Shown one piece after another: positions 7,689 to 15,505 of a stretch of DNA of 64,000 nucleotides. The stretch spans positions 1,240,001 to 1,304,000 of the forward strand of contig NZ_CP114014.1 of NCBI RefSeq assembly GCF_040581415.1, in the 5' to 3' direction. The translations under genes were made by a program, and so were the position numbers. The notes beneath the pieces were generated by a model. The model was given only the letters and a program-made list of their open reading frames with translations. It made no database searches and was not told where the DNA came from. Each line of letters begins with the position of its first letter. The stretch's first letter is position 1. The DNA comes from Paraconexibacter sp040581415. Its GTDB lineage: Bacteria > Actinomycetota > Thermoleophilia > Solirubrobacterales > Solirubrobacteraceae.

Positions 7689-8459
7689 ATGAGCACCGTC
7701 CGCAGCGAGCGGGACGGGCCCGTCACGACGATCGTGATCGCCCGCCCCGAGGTCCGCAACGCCGTCGACGGCCCGACCGCGGCCGCCTTGGCCGACGCGT
7801 TCCGGGCGTTCGACGCCGACGACGAGGCCGCCGTCGCGGTCCTCTGGGGCGAGGGCGGCACGTTCTGCGCCGGGGCCGACCTGAAGGCGATGGGCGGCGA
7901 GCGGTCCAACCGGATCGACGCCGAGGGCGACGGGCCGATGGGGCCGTCCCGCATGCACCTGTCCAAGCCCGTCATCGCCGCGGTCGCCGGGCACGCCGTA
8001 GCGGGGGGTCTCGAGCTCGCGTGCTGGTGCGACCTGCGCGTCGTCGAGGAGGACGCCGTCTTCGGGGTCTTCTGCCGGCGCTGGGGCGTGCCGCTGATCG
8101 ACGGCGGCACCGTCCGGCTGCCGCGGCTGATCGGCCACAGCCACGCGATGGACATGATCCTCACCGGGCGTGCGGTCGCCGCGGACGAGGCACAGCGGAT
8201 GGGGCTGGCCAACCGGGTGGTCCCGGCGGGGACGAGCCGCAGCGCGGCCGAGGCGCTCGCCCGCGAGCTGAGCCGGTTCCCGCAGGTGACGATGCGCGGC
8301 GACCGCCTGTCGGCGATCGAGCAGGCGGGCCAGGACGTGCCCGCCGCGATCGCGAACGAGTGGCAGCACGGGCTGCGGGCGCTGACGGCCGCCGTCGAGG
8401 GTGCGGGCCGCTTCGCCGCGGGCGCGGGCCGCCACGGCTCCTTCGACGACGCGACCTGA
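7689..8459 (+). CDS. Enoyl-CoA hydratase/isomerase (crotonase) family protein
   Basis: A 256-residue crotonase-fold enzyme. The oxyanion-hole segments are GGTFCAGADLKAMG and AGHAVAGGLELACWCDLRV. The first glutamate position appears as GGLE; the second, normally a Glu in the EVxLGxxPxxGG region, reads FCRRWGVPLIDGG with no acidic residue in the usual spot. That resembles crotonases annotated as hydratase/isomerase with altered chemistry. It is the third gene of the marR operon, 10 bp after the P1 hydrolase, and is followed by a 12-bp-stem hairpin at 8522-8552. Confidence 0.85.
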   Translation: MSTVRSERDGPVTTIVIARPEVRNAVDGPTAAALADAFRAFDADDEAAVAVLWGEGGTFCAGADLKAMGGERSNRIDAEGDGPMGPSRMHLSKPVIAAVAGHAVAGGLELACWCDLRVVEEDAVFGVFCRRWGVPLIDGGTVRLPRLIGHSHAMDMILTGRAVAADEAQRMGLANRVVPAGTSRSAAEALARELSRFPQVTMRGDRLSAIEQAGQDVPAAIANEWQHGLRALTAAVEGAGRFAAGAGRHGSFDDAT

Positions 8460-8521
8460 GCGCCCGCTCAGCGCCTCACGGTGCCGAGCTGCGATTTCCG
8501 TCATCCCGGCGTGGCGCCCGT

Positions 8522-8552
8522 CGCCACTCGGCCCCCGGGTGGCCGAGTGGCG
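8522..8552 (+). terminator. Strong hairpin after the crotonase gene
   Basis: A perfect 12-bp stem (CGCCACTCGGCC/GGCCGAGTGGCG) around a 7-nt loop, 62 bp after the crotonase stop and 33 bp before the next start. It lacks a T-run, as is common in high-G+C actinobacteria. It separates the marR operon from the second MarR gene. Confidence 0.6.
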
Positions 8553-8585
8553 GTGGCCGGGAGCGCATGTGGAAAGCTGCAGGAC

Positions 8586-9101
8586 GTGGCACACCCGCTG
8601 ACCTTCGATCCGATCGACGAGGCCGGCCGCCAGTGGCGCAAGCACTGGGGGGCGGCGTCCGCCCCGCCGATGATGGCGGTGACGTCGATGATGCGCGCGC
8701 AGCAGATCGTCCTCGCGCGACTCAACGAGGCCCTCGAGCCCTACCGCCTGTCGTTCCCGCGCTACGAGGCGCTGATGCTGCTGTTCTACAGCCGCGAGGG
8801 CGAACTGCCGCTCGGCAAGATGGGCGCGCGGCTGCAGGTGCACCCGACCAGCGTCACCAGCCTCATCGACGGCCTCGAGGGACTCGGGTACGTCGTGCGG
8901 TCCGCACACCCCACCGATCGCCGGACGACGCTCGCGACGATCACCGACACCGGTCGGGGGACCGCGTCCGCCGCCACGGAGGCGCTGAACGCGATCAGCT
9001 TCGGGATGGAGCCGCTGAAGCGGTCGGACATCGTCGTCGTGACCGACGTCCTGCGCGACCTGCGGCTGGCCGCCGGGGACTTCGAGTCCGGCGACGACTG
9101 A
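8586..9101 (+). CDS. MarR-family transcriptional regulator
   Basis: A 171-residue regulator starting at GTG 8586 (MAHPLTFDPIDEAG). An upstream in-frame ATG at 8481 would run through the terminator hairpin, so it is rejected. The winged helix is visible as PRYEALMLLFYSREGELPLGKMG, recognition helix HPTSVTSLIDGLEGLGYV, and the wing SAHPTDRRTTLATITDTGR. It ends 8 bp from the convergent 3-hydroxyacyl-CoA dehydrogenase gene. A long N-terminal helix with TrpArgLys (RQWRKHWG) is typical of this subgroup. Target and ligand unknown. Confidence 0.88.
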   Translation: MAHPLTFDPIDEAGRQWRKHWGAASAPPMMAVTSMMRAQQIVLARLNEALEPYRLSFPRYEALMLLFYSREGELPLGKMGARLQVHPTSVTSLIDGLEGLGYVVRSAHPTDRRTTLATITDTGRGTASAATEALNAISFGMEPLKRSDIVVVTDVLRDLRLAAGDFESGDD

Positions 9102-9109
9102 CGGCGGCT

Positions 9110-9988
9110 TCAGGCCGCGGCGGGGACCTTCGCCGGCGGGTACTCGTAGAAGCCACGGCCCGACTTGCGGCCGAAGTGGCCGGAGACGACGAGCCGCTTC
9201 AGGATCGGCGGCGGCGCGAAGTCCGGGCGCTTGAACTCCTCGTAGAGCGACTCGCCGATGGCGTACATCACGTCGAGGCCGATGAAGTCAGCGAGCTGCA
9301 GCGGGCCCATCGGGTGGCCGCAGCCGCGCTTCATGCCCTCGTCGATGTCCTCGGCGGTCGCGAAGCCGTCCTCGTACATGCGGATCGCGGACATCAGGTA
9401 CGGGACGAGCAGCATGTTGACGATGAAGCCCGCGCGGTCCGCGGTGTGGACCGGGTGCTTGCCCATCGTCGCCGCGAAGGCGCCGGCCGCCGCGAGCGTC
9501 TCGTCCGAGGTGTCGATCGCGCGGACGATCTCGACGAGGCTCATGACCGGGACGGGGGAGAAGAAGTGGATCCCGATGACGCGGTCCGGTCGCTGGGTCC
9601 AGGCGGCGATCTCGGCGATCGGGATCGACGAGGTGTTCGATGCGAGGAACGTCGCGTCCGGCAGGAGCGCGTCGAGCTTCTTGAAGATGCTGCCCTTGGC
9701 CTTCGCGTCCTCGATGATCGCCTCGACCACGCCATCGACGCCGTCGAAGTCGTCGAGCGACCTGGTCCAGGCGACGCGGTTCAGCATGTCGCTGCCCTCC
9801 TGGTCGGACAGCTTGCCGCGGGAGACCGCGCGCCCGATCGACTTCTCGAGGCTCGCCTGGGACCGGTCGAGCGGTGCCTGCTCCGGCTCGTAGATCACCA
9901 CCGAGAGGCCGGCCCGGGCCGCGGACTCCGCGATCCCGGTGCCCATGAATCCGCCGCCGACGACACCCAACGTCTCGATTCCACTCAT
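9110..9988 (-). CDS. 3-hydroxyacyl-CoA (3-hydroxybutyryl-CoA) dehydrogenase
   Basis: A 292-residue stand-alone NAD-dependent 3-hydroxyacyl-CoA dehydrogenase of the Hbd/PaaH type, oxidising 3-hydroxyacyl-CoA to 3-oxoacyl-CoA or the reverse. The Rossmann motif VVGGGFMGTGIAESAARAG opens the protein. The catalytic His lies in GIHFFSPVPVMSLVEIV, and the C-terminal domain has DRAGFIVNMLLVPYLM and GCGHPMGPLQLADFIGLD. Length matches the single-function family. The ATG at 9988 is followed directly by the Rossmann strand. A 12-bp perfect palindrome lies ~20 bp upstream. Confidence 0.93.
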   Translation of the reverse strand: MSGIETLGVVGGGFMGTGIAESAARAGLSVVIYEPEQAPLDRSQASLEKSIGRAVSRGKLSDQEGSDMLNRVAWTRSLDDFDGVDGVVEAIIEDAKAKGSIFKKLDALLPDATFLASNTSSIPIAEIAAWTQRPDRVIGIHFFSPVPVMSLVEIVRAIDTSDETLAAAGAFAATMGKHPVHTADRAGFIVNMLLVPYLMSAIRMYEDGFATAEDIDEGMKRGCGHPMGPLQLADFIGLDVMYAIGESLYEEFKRPDFAPPPILKRLVVSGHFGRKSGRGFYEYPPAKVPAAA

Positions 9989-10008
9989 GGGACGACGCTA
10001 CCAGATGC

Positions 10009-10020
10009 TCGGACGTCCGA
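10009..10020. promoter_or_regulatory. Perfect 12-bp palindrome between divergent genes
   Basis: TCGGACGTCCGA lies 21 bp upstream of the dehydrogenase start (9988) and 73 bp upstream of the acetyltransferase start (10094). It is a possible operator; length alone is weak evidence in such G+C-rich DNA. Confidence 0.3.
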
Positions 10021-10093
10021 CTACTGGGCGTCATAGCAAGGCGCGGCATGCCGCGGGCCGGGCTGCGGACCGGTCCGGGTCTATGCTCGAGGC

Positions 10094-10399
10094 ATGTCAG
10101 TCGACGTCACGGACAACGCCGAGCGGGAGCGCTACGACGTCCACCAGGACGGCATGCTCGCGGGGTTCGCCCAGTACCGCAAGCGCGGTGGGCTGATCGC
10201 CTTCATCCACACCGAGGTCGATCAGCAGTTCGAAGGGCAGGGCCTCGGGACGGCCGTCATCAAGTCGGCGCTCGACGACGCCCGGTCCCAGCAGCTGGCG
10301 GTCCTGCCGTTCTGCCCGTTCGTCAGCGGCTACATCGAGCGGCACGCGGTCTACCTCGACCTCGTGCCGGAAGCGCGCCGGGGGGACTTCGGCCTCTGA
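10094..10399 (+). CDS. GNAT-fold N-acetyltransferase, YjdJ type
   Basis: A 101-residue minimal acetyltransferase. It matches the short YjdJ/GTL-type proteins (yeast Atf-like N-acetyltransferase domain) rather than full-length GNATs: it starts with an antiparallel sheet (ERYDVHQDGMLAGFAQYRKRGGLIAFIHTEVD) and has the acetyl-CoA loop FEGQGLGTAVIKSALDDAR. The last strand and helix carry LAVLPFCPFVSGYIERH. Cytoplasmic, substrate unknown. It lies alone, divergent from the dehydrogenase at 9110 and convergent with the cupredoxin-like gene. Confidence 0.85.
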   Translation: MSVDVTDNAERERYDVHQDGMLAGFAQYRKRGGLIAFIHTEVDQQFEGQGLGTAVIKSALDDARSQQLAVLPFCPFVSGYIERHAVYLDLVPEARRGDFGL

Positions 10400-10420
10400 G
10401 CGGGGGCGGCCCCGGCCCGG

Positions 10421-11278
10421 TCACTTCACGGTGACGGCCTTCACCATCCCGAGGGCGTTGTGCGCCTTGCCCTTGGACTGCTTGCTCTTCACGAAGCACA
10501 CCAGGACGTAGTTCCCGGGGGCGTTCGCGACGGTGAGGTCGTGCGCCTGGCCGGGGCCGACCGCGTTCGCGCTCGTGCCCTCGCCGCGGATCTCCTTGCC
10601 GGCGGCGCGCTGATCGTCCGCCCTGACCGCCTTCACCAGGCGCGCGGAGCCCTTCGCGTCGGCGGTCTTGAAGACGACGACGATGTGGTTGCGCTTGCCC
10701 TTGTTGACGATCCGCACGTCGCCCTTGCGCGGCAGCTTCCCGGCGATCTCGTACTTGTAGTCGAACATCGAGATCGTCGCGGCGGGCGCGGCCGGGAGCC
10801 CCGGGCCGCTGCCTTCGCCGACGGTGAACGGGACGGAGGGCACGCCCTTCTGCGAGCTGAGGTCGGCCAGCAGGTAGGTCCCGGACGTGAGGTCGACGAC
10901 GATCGATCCCTTGCGGCGGGCGGACACGCCGGTGCCCCCGACGGCGACGACGCCGCCGAGCGCCTCGAAGTCGTCGTCGCTGCGGGCCTTGCTCACCCGC
11001 TGCTGGATCGCGGGGACGTCGGCGCCGGCCGGCAGGCGGAGGAGCTGGAAGCCGTGCATGCCCTTGGCCTTGGTGGCCACGTCGATGCGCACGGCGCCGG
11101 GCGGGACCGTGGCCGGCCCGGTCGGCGCGGTCCTGCCGTCGGCGGCGGCGAGCGCGAAGCGGACGGTGGGCGGGGCGGCCGCGTCCTCGGCGGTCGCGAG
11201 CGCCGCGGTGGCCCCGGTCGCGGCCAGTGCGGCGAGGGCGAGGGGGAGGAGGAGGTGGCGGGGAGTCGGAGTGCTCAT
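10421..11278 (-). CDS. Secreted protein with C-terminal cupredoxin-like copper-site signature
   Basis: About 285 residues from the ATG at 11278, starting with a signal peptide (basic MSTPTPRH, then a Leu/Ala core). The last ~110 residues have a cupredoxin-like pattern: KRNHIVVV supplies a first His, and YVLVCFVKSKQSKGKAHNALGM supplies Cys, His and Met in the order of a type 1 copper site. The Cys-to-His spacing is longer than in plastocyanin. A beta-rich N-terminal half resembles nothing I know. It would act outside the membrane, perhaps as an electron carrier or copper binder. Convergent with the acetyltransferase gene. Confidence 0.75.
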   Translation of the reverse strand: MSTPTPRHLLLPLALAALAATGATAALATAEDAAAPPTVRFALAAADGRTAPTGPATVPPGAVRIDVATKAKGMHGFQLLRLPAGADVPAIQQRVSKARSDDDFEALGGVVAVGGTGVSARRKGSIVVDLTSGTYLLADLSSQKGVPSVPFTVGEGSGPGLPAAPAATISMFDYKYEIAGKLPRKGDVRIVNKGKRNHIVVVFKTADAKGSARLVKAVRADDQRAAGKEIRGEGTSANAVGPGQAHDLTVANAPGNYVLVCFVKSKQSKGKAHNALGMVKAVTVK

Positions 11279-11365
11279 GGCGGGCACTCTGCCTCCGGCC
11301 GCCCCGGCCCACATCGGGGGAATGCCCCTCCTGTCCCCCGCGCGCCGGGGGAGCTGCTGCCCGGC

Positions 11366-12385
11366 TCAGCTCCCGGTCAGCAGGACCATCCGGAACCGCG
11401 CGTCGCCGGCCATCATCTTGTCGTAGGCCGCCTGCGCCTCCTCGAGTGGCATCGTCTCGATCATCGGCCGCACGTCGGCCAGCTCGCTGAAGGCCAGCGT
11501 GTCCTGCGAGTCCTGCGAGGTCCCGGACGCGTGGCCCACGATTCCCGTGCTGCCGCCGATGAACGCCGCCGGCGGCACGCCGAGCGGGTCCATCGACGCG
11601 CCGACGATGATCAGGCGCCCGTTCGGCGCGAGACCGCCGACCGCCGCGGCCTGCGCGTCGGCGTTCGAGGCGGTGGCGAGGATGACGGTGGCGCCGCCGA
11701 GCGCCTGCAGCGCCTCGGAGGGATCCTCCTGCGTCGAGTCGATGTAGTGGTGGGCGCCCAGCTCGCGGGCGAGCTCCTCCTTCGCCGTCCCGCGGGCGAT
11801 GGCGACGGTGCGGAACCCGAGCCGGCGCGCGAACTGGATGCCGAGGTGCCCGAGCCCGCCGACGCCGAGGACCGCGACCGTGTCGCCGCCGCGGGCGTCG
11901 CTGCGGCGCAGCGCGTTGAACGTCGTCACGCCCGCGCAGAGCAGCGGGGCGGCGTCCTCGGCGGACAGGTCGTCCGGGATCAGCGCGAGCGCGGTCGCCG
12001 GGACCACCACGTGGTCGGCGTAGCCGCCGTCGAAGGTGACGCCGGGGATGCCCGTGTTCTGGCAGGCGATGAAGTTGCCGCGGCGGCACGGCTCGCAGTG
12101 GCCGCAGTTGCCGCCGAACCAGCCGACGCCGACCCGCTGGCCGACCTTCCAGCTGCCGACGTCGTGGCCGACCTCGTCGATCACGCCGGCGATCTCATGA
12201 CCCGGCACGATCGGGAACGTGACGCCCGGGTATCCGCCGGTCACCGCGAATACGTCGCTGTGGCAGACGCCGCAGGCCTGCACGCGGACGCGGACCTCGC
12301 GGGCGCCGGGGACGGGCACCTCCCGCTCCACGAGCTGCATCGGCCCGCCGGCCTCGCTGATCTGCACTGCGCGCATCGTCGCCAT
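11366..12385 (-). CDS. Zinc-dependent alcohol dehydrogenase (MDR superfamily)
   Basis: A 339-residue medium-chain dehydrogenase. Catalytic zinc ligands appear in CGVCHSD and GHE. The structural zinc lobe is NCGHCEPCRRGNFIAC with four cysteines. The coenzyme site reads VLGVGGLGHLGIQFARRLG. This fits the AdhP/cinnamyl-alcohol-type subgroup that reversibly oxidises alcohols to aldehydes. The start ATG at 12385 (MATMRAVQIS) is chosen; a second ATG lies three codons in. It is divergent from the SDR gene at 12465, 80 bp away, suggesting shared control. Confidence 0.93.
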   Translation of the reverse strand: MATMRAVQISEAGGPMQLVEREVPVPGAREVRVRVQACGVCHSDVFAVTGGYPGVTFPIVPGHEIAGVIDEVGHDVGSWKVGQRVGVGWFGGNCGHCEPCRRGNFIACQNTGIPGVTFDGGYADHVVVPATALALIPDDLSAEDAAPLLCAGVTTFNALRRSDARGGDTVAVLGVGGLGHLGIQFARRLGFRTVAIARGTAKEELARELGAHHYIDSTQEDPSEALQALGGATVILATASNADAQAAAVGGLAPNGRLIIVGASMDPLGVPPAAFIGGSTGIVGHASGTSQDSQDTLAFSELADVRPMIETMPLEEAQAAYDKMMAGDARFRMVLLTGS

Positions 12386-12464
12386 CGTCTGCTCCGTTCG
12401 TCTGCTGGGGGACGCGGCCCAGGCTAGTGACCCGTCCATGGGTGCTCGATTAGGCTCGCGGACC

Positions 12465-13301
12465 GTGAGTCAGATCTTCCGTGAGGGGCTGCTGGACGGC
12501 CAGGTCGCGATCGTCACCGGCGGTGGCTCGGGCATCGGACGCGCGACGGCGCTCGAGCTCGCGTCCCTGGGGATGCGCGTCGCCGTCTTCGGGCGCCGCG
12601 TCGAGCCGCTGGAGGAGACGTGCGCGCTCGACCCGTCCGGCCGCTGCACCGCCGTCGTGTGCGACATCCGCGAGGAGGACCACGTCGACGCCGCGGTCGC
12701 CGGCGTCGTCGAGCGGGAGGGGCGCATCGACCTGCTCGTCAACAACGCGGGCGGGCAGTTCCTGACCCCCGCCGAGCTGATCACCCCGAAGGGCTTCCGC
12801 ACCGTCATCCGCCTGAACCTCGAGGGCACCTGGCTCATGACCCATGCCTGCGCGACGAAGGCAATGATTCCGGCCGGTGGCGGCAAGGTCGTGTCGATCA
12901 CGATGACGCCGCACACCGGGCTGCCCGGGATGACGCACTCGTCGGCCTCCCGCGCCGGGATGGAGTCGATGATGAAGACGCTGTCGATCGAGTGGGCGCG
13001 CTTCAACATCCGCCTGAATGCGATCGCCCCCGGCATCGTCGGGACCGACACGTTCCTCACGAAGTACCCAAAGCAGTTCGTCGAAGGCGCCGCGGAGACC
13101 GTCCCGCTGCAGCGGCTCGGCACCCCGGAGCAGATCGCCTGGATGGTCGCGCAGCTGGCGTCCCCCGCGGGCGACTACACGACGGGATCGGTCATCACGA
13201 TCGACGGCGCGCGGGACAACCACATCGGCCCGTGGCCGCCGGAGCGGGAGCTGGGGGAGGACGGCCTGCCGGCGATCGAGGTGCGCCGGCCGCGGGACTA
13301 G
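12465..13301 (+). CDS. SDR-family oxidoreductase, PECR/DECR-like, atypical active site
   Basis: A 278-residue SDR from GTG 12465 (ATG 12438 is an alternative). The cofactor loop GGGSGIGRATALELASLG and NNAG are canonical, but the usual YxxxK reads SSASR (in THSSASRAGMESMMK), so the tyrosine and lysine are both replaced. The same HSxAxRAG pattern is known to me from peroxisomal trans-2-enoyl-CoA reductase-like and dienoyl-CoA reductase-like SDRs, which points to acyl-CoA reduction. The C-terminus has the usual APGIVGTDTF and GSVITIDGA. Divergent from the zinc alcohol dehydrogenase. Confidence 0.85.
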   Translation: MSQIFREGLLDGQVAIVTGGGSGIGRATALELASLGMRVAVFGRRVEPLEETCALDPSGRCTAVVCDIREEDHVDAAVAGVVEREGRIDLLVNNAGGQFLTPAELITPKGFRTVIRLNLEGTWLMTHACATKAMIPAGGGKVVSITMTPHTGLPGMTHSSASRAGMESMMKTLSIEWARFNIRLNAIAPGIVGTDTFLTKYPKQFVEGAAETVPLQRLGTPEQIAWMVAQLASPAGDYTTGSVITIDGARDNHIGPWPPERELGEDGLPAIEVRRPRD

Positions 13302-13330
13302 AGCGCGGGTGACCGGGGTATTGCTCCGGC

Positions 13331-13672
13331 ATGCGCCGCCGACAGCTGCTGTCCGTCCTCGCCGTGCTCGCCGTACCGGCCACGGCTCTCGGAGCTGGGG
13401 CCGCCCCTGCGGGGGCGGCGAAGGCCCCGCTGGCCGGCAGCAAGAAATGCGCGAACGGCAAGTACGTGCTGCACGTGCGCGTGAAGGGGTGGTCCTGCGG
13501 CAAGGGCCGCAAGGAGGCGCAGTACTGGGAGACCACCGGCCGCGGGCACTGCCGCAAGGGCTACACGTTCCGGCAGTACAGCCTGCCTGCGGGCGTCAGC
13601 GGCCCGGGCGGCAGTTACCTCAGCTGCGGCAAGGGCGGGGTCCGCGTGTTCTGGGTCGAGGGCGGCGACTGA
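13331..13672 (+). CDS. Small secreted cysteine-containing protein, unknown
   Basis: A 113-residue protein with a clear signal peptide (MRRRQLLSVLAVLAVPATALGAGAA..). The mature part of ~80 residues is basic and Gly-rich, with four cysteines (KKCANGK, WSCGKGR, GHCRKGY, LSCGKGG), enough for two disulfides. No enzymatic motif is seen. It has a layout similar to the other small secreted protein at 22680, but no evident sequence identity. It is followed 33 bp later by an acyl-CoA dehydrogenase gene, with which it may be only incidentally adjacent. Confidence 0.75.
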   Translation: MRRRQLLSVLAVLAVPATALGAGAAPAGAAKAPLAGSKKCANGKYVLHVRVKGWSCGKGRKEAQYWETTGRGHCRKGYTFRQYSLPAGVSGPGGSYLSCGKGGVRVFWVEGGD

Positions 13673-13705
13673 CCGATGGACGCCCCTGCGGTCTAGGGTC
13701 CGGGC

Positions 13706-14893
13706 ATGCCCACGGATCCCACGCTGTCCCCCGAGCTCGCCGACCTGCAGGAGCGCACGCGACGCTTCGTGGACGACGTCGTCATCCCCATGGAGGCGCG
13801 GGACGATTCGGCCGGGGCCCACGGGCCCAGCGAGGCGTTCAAGACGGAGCTACAGGACGCGGCCAAGGCGGCCGGGCTGTTCGTCCCGCACCTGCCGGCG
13901 GACCTGGGCGGGCTCGGCCTGGACATGCGCGGCCAGGCGATCGTGTTCGAGGAGGCGGGCCGCTCGCTGCTGGGCCCGCTCGCGCTGAACTGCGCCGCGC
14001 CCGACGAGGGCAACATGGCGATGATGGAGAAGATCGCCACGCCGGAGCAGCGCGACCGCTTCCTGGCGCCGCTGGCCGCCGGCGACGTGCGCTCGTGCTT
14101 CGCCATGACCGAGCGGGCCCCCGGCGCCGGCTCGGACCCGTCGATGCTGCAGACGACCGCCGAGCGCGTCGACGGTGGCTGGGCCATCAACGGCGAGAAG
14201 TGGTTCATCACGGGCGGCGTCGGCGCGGCGTTCGCCATCGTCATGGCCAAGACGGAAGGCGGCGCGACGATGTTCCTCGTGGACACGGACGCCGCGGGCT
14301 TCCGTGTCGAGGAGGCGATCGACACCATCGACCGCATCAGCCCGGGCGGCCACGCGCGGCTCACGCTGACCGACTGCGTGGTCCCCGACGACCAGGTCCT
14401 GGGTGCCGCCGGGCAGGGCTTCAAGTACGCCCAGGTCCGCCTGGCCCCCGCGCGCCTGACGCACTGCATGCGGTGGCTCGGGCTCGGGCGGCGGTCGCTC
14501 GAGATCGCGCTCGACCGGGCGTCGACGCGTCAGGCCTTCGGGGAGCGCCTGGCCGACCTCGGCCTCGCTCAGCGGCTGATCGCCGACGCCGTGATCGACA
14601 TCGAGACGAGCCGCGCGATCATCCAGCGCACGGCGGCCGTCCTGGACGCCGGCGTCGACGGTGGCCTGGCCTCGTCGATCGCCAAGGTGCACTGCTCCGA
14701 GGCGGCGTTCCGGATCATCGACAGCGCGGTCCAGCTCTGCGGCAGCGACGGGATCACGGTCGAGCCGCTGGGCCGCTACATGGCCGAGGTGCGGCCGTTC
14801 CGCATCTACGACGGGTCCAACGAGACGCATCGCTGGTCGATCGCGCGGCGCACGGTGCGGGCGCGCGAGCGGGCTGTCGGTGTCTCTGCCTGA
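13706..14893 (+). CDS. Acyl-CoA dehydrogenase family protein (ACAD10/11-like)
   Basis: A 395-residue flavin-dependent acyl-CoA dehydrogenase. Landmarks are CFAMTERAPGAGSDPSML for substrate/FAD binding, GEKWFITGG, and the arginine-rich RLTHCMRWLGLGRRSLE helix. The loop that normally holds the catalytic Glu reads IYDGSNETHRWSIARR, with Asp in the Glu position. Asp there is characteristic of the ACAD10/11-like branch. Start ATG 13706. The preferred acyl chain is not deducible; no CoA ligase is adjacent. Confidence 0.9.
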   Translation: MPTDPTLSPELADLQERTRRFVDDVVIPMEARDDSAGAHGPSEAFKTELQDAAKAAGLFVPHLPADLGGLGLDMRGQAIVFEEAGRSLLGPLALNCAAPDEGNMAMMEKIATPEQRDRFLAPLAAGDVRSCFAMTERAPGAGSDPSMLQTTAERVDGGWAINGEKWFITGGVGAAFAIVMAKTEGGATMFLVDTDAAGFRVEEAIDTIDRISPGGHARLTLTDCVVPDDQVLGAAGQGFKYAQVRLAPARLTHCMRWLGLGRRSLEIALDRASTRQAFGERLADLGLAQRLIADAVIDIETSRAIIQRTAAVLDAGVDGGLASSIAKVHCSEAAFRIIDSAVQLCGSDGITVEPLGRYMAEVRPFRIYDGSNETHRWSIARRTVRARERAVGVSA

Positions 14894-14972
14894 ACAGCCG
14901 TCCGTCCAACCGGGCGCTCAGACGTCCGTCCAGTGCCACACGGAACGCGCGAGACCTGGCAGCATTGCGCCC

Positions 14973-15458
14973 GTGCCGGCTTACCTCCAGGCCTCGCTCG
15001 CGCTGGCTGCGACGACCCCGATCCTCGCGAACGCCGTCCCGGCCCCGCGAATGCGCTCGGGTCACGTCGGCACGCTGTGCCTCTGTCTGCTGGTGTCGTC
15101 GGCGCTGACCTTCATCGTGGCCGCGGGCGTCGTCGTCCTCGGGCTGCTGACGATCCTGCCGGGGTTCGTCGTCATCACGCCGGCGCTCGCCGGGCTGGCG
15201 ATCGCGGTCGTCCTGTCGATGACGTCCTGCTGGATCTCGACGTCGCAGGAGCGGATCGTCGACGAGGCCGAGGAGAGCGACCCGGACTCTGACAGCGACG
15301 ACGGCGGCGGCGGACTGCGTCCCGAGGACGAGCCCCCGCGCGACCCGGGCCCGTCGGACGGCATCGCGTGGGACGCGTTCGACCTCGAGCGCCAGGCGTG
15401 GGAGGCGACGCGCACCGAGCGCGACCGCGACGCCGAACGGGAGCTCGTCGGGGTCTGA
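14973..15458 (+). CDS. Small membrane protein with acidic tail, unknown
   Basis: About 161 residues from GTG 14973. Two adjoining hydrophobic helices (LCLCLLVSSALTFIVAAGVVVLG and FVVITPALAGLAIAVVL) are followed by a very acidic, probably disordered segment (EAEESDPDSDSDDGGGG) and a charged helix at the C-terminus. The start is uncertain because the frame is open well upstream into the acyl-CoA dehydrogenase gene. No family recognised. A hairpin lies between it and the convergent gene at 15506. Confidence 0.55.
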   Translation: MPAYLQASLALAATTPILANAVPAPRMRSGHVGTLCLCLLVSSALTFIVAAGVVVLGLLTILPGFVVITPALAGLAIAVVLSMTSCWISTSQERIVDEAEESDPDSDSDDGGGGLRPEDEPPRDPGPSDGIAWDAFDLERQAWEATRTERDRDAERELVGV

Positions 15459-15476
15459 CGCAGCAGCCCGCCGTGC

Positions 15477-15497
15477 CGGCCGGGCGTTCGCCGGCCG
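15477..15497. terminator. Short hairpin between convergent genes
   Basis: A CGGCCGG/CCGGCCG stem around a 7-nt loop in the 47 bp between convergent stops at 15458 and 15506. It is a plausible bidirectional terminator. Confidence 0.45.
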
Positions 15498-15505
15498 CGA
15501 CCGGG

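Noticed and set aside
8481..8585. Longer N-terminus for the second MarR regulator
   Set aside because: It would translate the 12-bp-stem terminator at 8522-8552 and gives a sequence unlike MarR N-termini; GTG 8586 fits better.
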